A stretch of 64,000 nucleotides of DNA. Origin: Pomacea canaliculata. Its lineage: Eukaryota > Mollusca > Gastropoda > Architaenioglossa > Ampullariidae. The first letter of the stretch is position 1; every line of letters begins with the position of its first letter. The notes beneath the pieces were generated by a model. It did no database searches, was not told the DNA's origin, and worked only from the letters and a program-made list of their open reading frames with translations. The stretch is taken from NCBI RefSeq assembly GCF_003073045.1, contig NC_037593.1, positions 3,959,525 through 4,023,524 of the forward strand, in the 5' to 3' direction. Positions 63,556 to 64,000 of the stretch are shown piece by piece. The position numbers and the translations under genes are program-made.

Positions 63556-64000
63556 TTGCTGTCTCTCCTGCAGACTGTTCAGCAATGTCCGCAGAGGCTG
63601 GTACTGTGACAAAGTTTGGGTGTTGCCCACCAGTACCAGCTTGTGTTTGGCTCGCGTCAGGGCAACGTTGAGGCGGCGAACATCCTGAAGAAGCCCAGAC
63701 TTCTGCAAAAACAAAAAAAAAAAAAAAAAATAATTACAATCACACATTGTGCTCAGGCAGAGCTTGTCGATGCCATCCGTAGGTCCGACGTCGACCTGAG
63801 GGTGTACATCCAGCTAAAGATCAGTCCGTGTCTACACACACTTGCTTCCACTTATTCTTTCACTCAAGAGGTGTAAAGACTTCAAAGTTATGAAGCCACT
63901 TGTATGTAAAGCAGTTATTGTAAAGGACGTCAAAGATTCTTACGCCGACAGATCCGCCACCAGCGCAGCTGCGCACGAAGGAGACAAGGATGATGGCCTT
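63556..64000 (-). CDS. DNA2: DNA2 helicase/nuclease, two exons near the C-terminus (partial)
   Basis: The exon 64000-63944 (runs off the window) reads KAIILVSFVRSCAGGGSVG and ends at a GTAAGA donor. The next exon, 63702-63556, follows a T-rich tract and a CAG acceptor and reads LLQDVRRLNVALTRAKHKL then VLVGNTQTLSQYQPLRTLLN. These are superfamily 1 helicase motifs V and VI, with the VALTRAKHKL arginine finger. SFVRS followed by a glycine-rich turn and LLxDxRRLNVAxTRAKHKLxLxG is the pattern of DNA2, which processes Okazaki-fragment flaps and resects DNA ends. Phase 0 is kept at the junction. The donor at 63555 (GTATCC) is moderate. Other SF1 helicases are less likely given the spacing. Confidence 0.85.

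Overview
This is a window of animal nuclear DNA, AT-rich in its non-coding parts, with intron-split genes on both strands. Large GT-AG introns, CR1/L2-like and tRNA-derived retroelement remnants, a RING/B-box/NHL protein, a trypsin-like peptidase of a kind I associate with molluscs, and a four-exon fatty-acid-binding-protein gene fit a lophotrochozoan, most likely a gastropod mollusc. The species cannot be fixed from the sequence.

Layout. (1) 1-4.7 kb: two short minus-strand coding exons of an unidentified gene at the left edge, then an array of nine minus-strand box C/D snoRNA copies related to U31/SNORD31, each carrying a guide against the conserved 28S rRNA segment ACUGGGGCGGU, embedded in tandemly duplicated spacer. 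(2) 4.97-13.61 kb: a 13-exon minus-strand gene for an apparently all-helical protein of about 430 residues that I do not recognise. One intron holds an antisense non-LTR retrotransposon fragment and another a decayed relative of the snoRNA. (3) 13.6-25.1 kb: head-to-head with that gene, a plus-strand SETD1/Set1 H3K4 methyltransferase gene with RRM, WIN motif, N-SET, SET and post-SET. Its 3' flank looks UTR-like to about 29.3 kb. (4) 30.7-33.5 kb: a plus-strand trypsin-like peptidase gene. (5) 37.7-42.3 kb: a minus-strand RING/B-box/coiled-coil/NHL-type (TRIM) gene. (6) 52.4-58.0 kb: a minus-strand fatty-acid-binding-protein gene. (7) 63.56 kb to the right edge: the helicase core of a minus-strand DNA2 gene. 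The stretches 42.4-52.1 kb and 58.0-63.5 kb hold no recognisable gene.

The most interesting observations are the U31-like snoRNA array, with dimer-wise duplication and decaying members, and a set of single-base reading-frame breaks. In SETD1 and the TRIM RING exon the predicted splice phases and the conserved protein motifs both require one extra base, each in a short homopolymer. Two further breaks (TRIM exon 4 and the peptidase C-terminus) are less certain. Together they look like assembly indels in ordinary genes rather than pseudogenes. No operon-like organisation is expected; the genes are functionally unrelated neighbours apart from the shared SETD1/unknown-gene promoter region.
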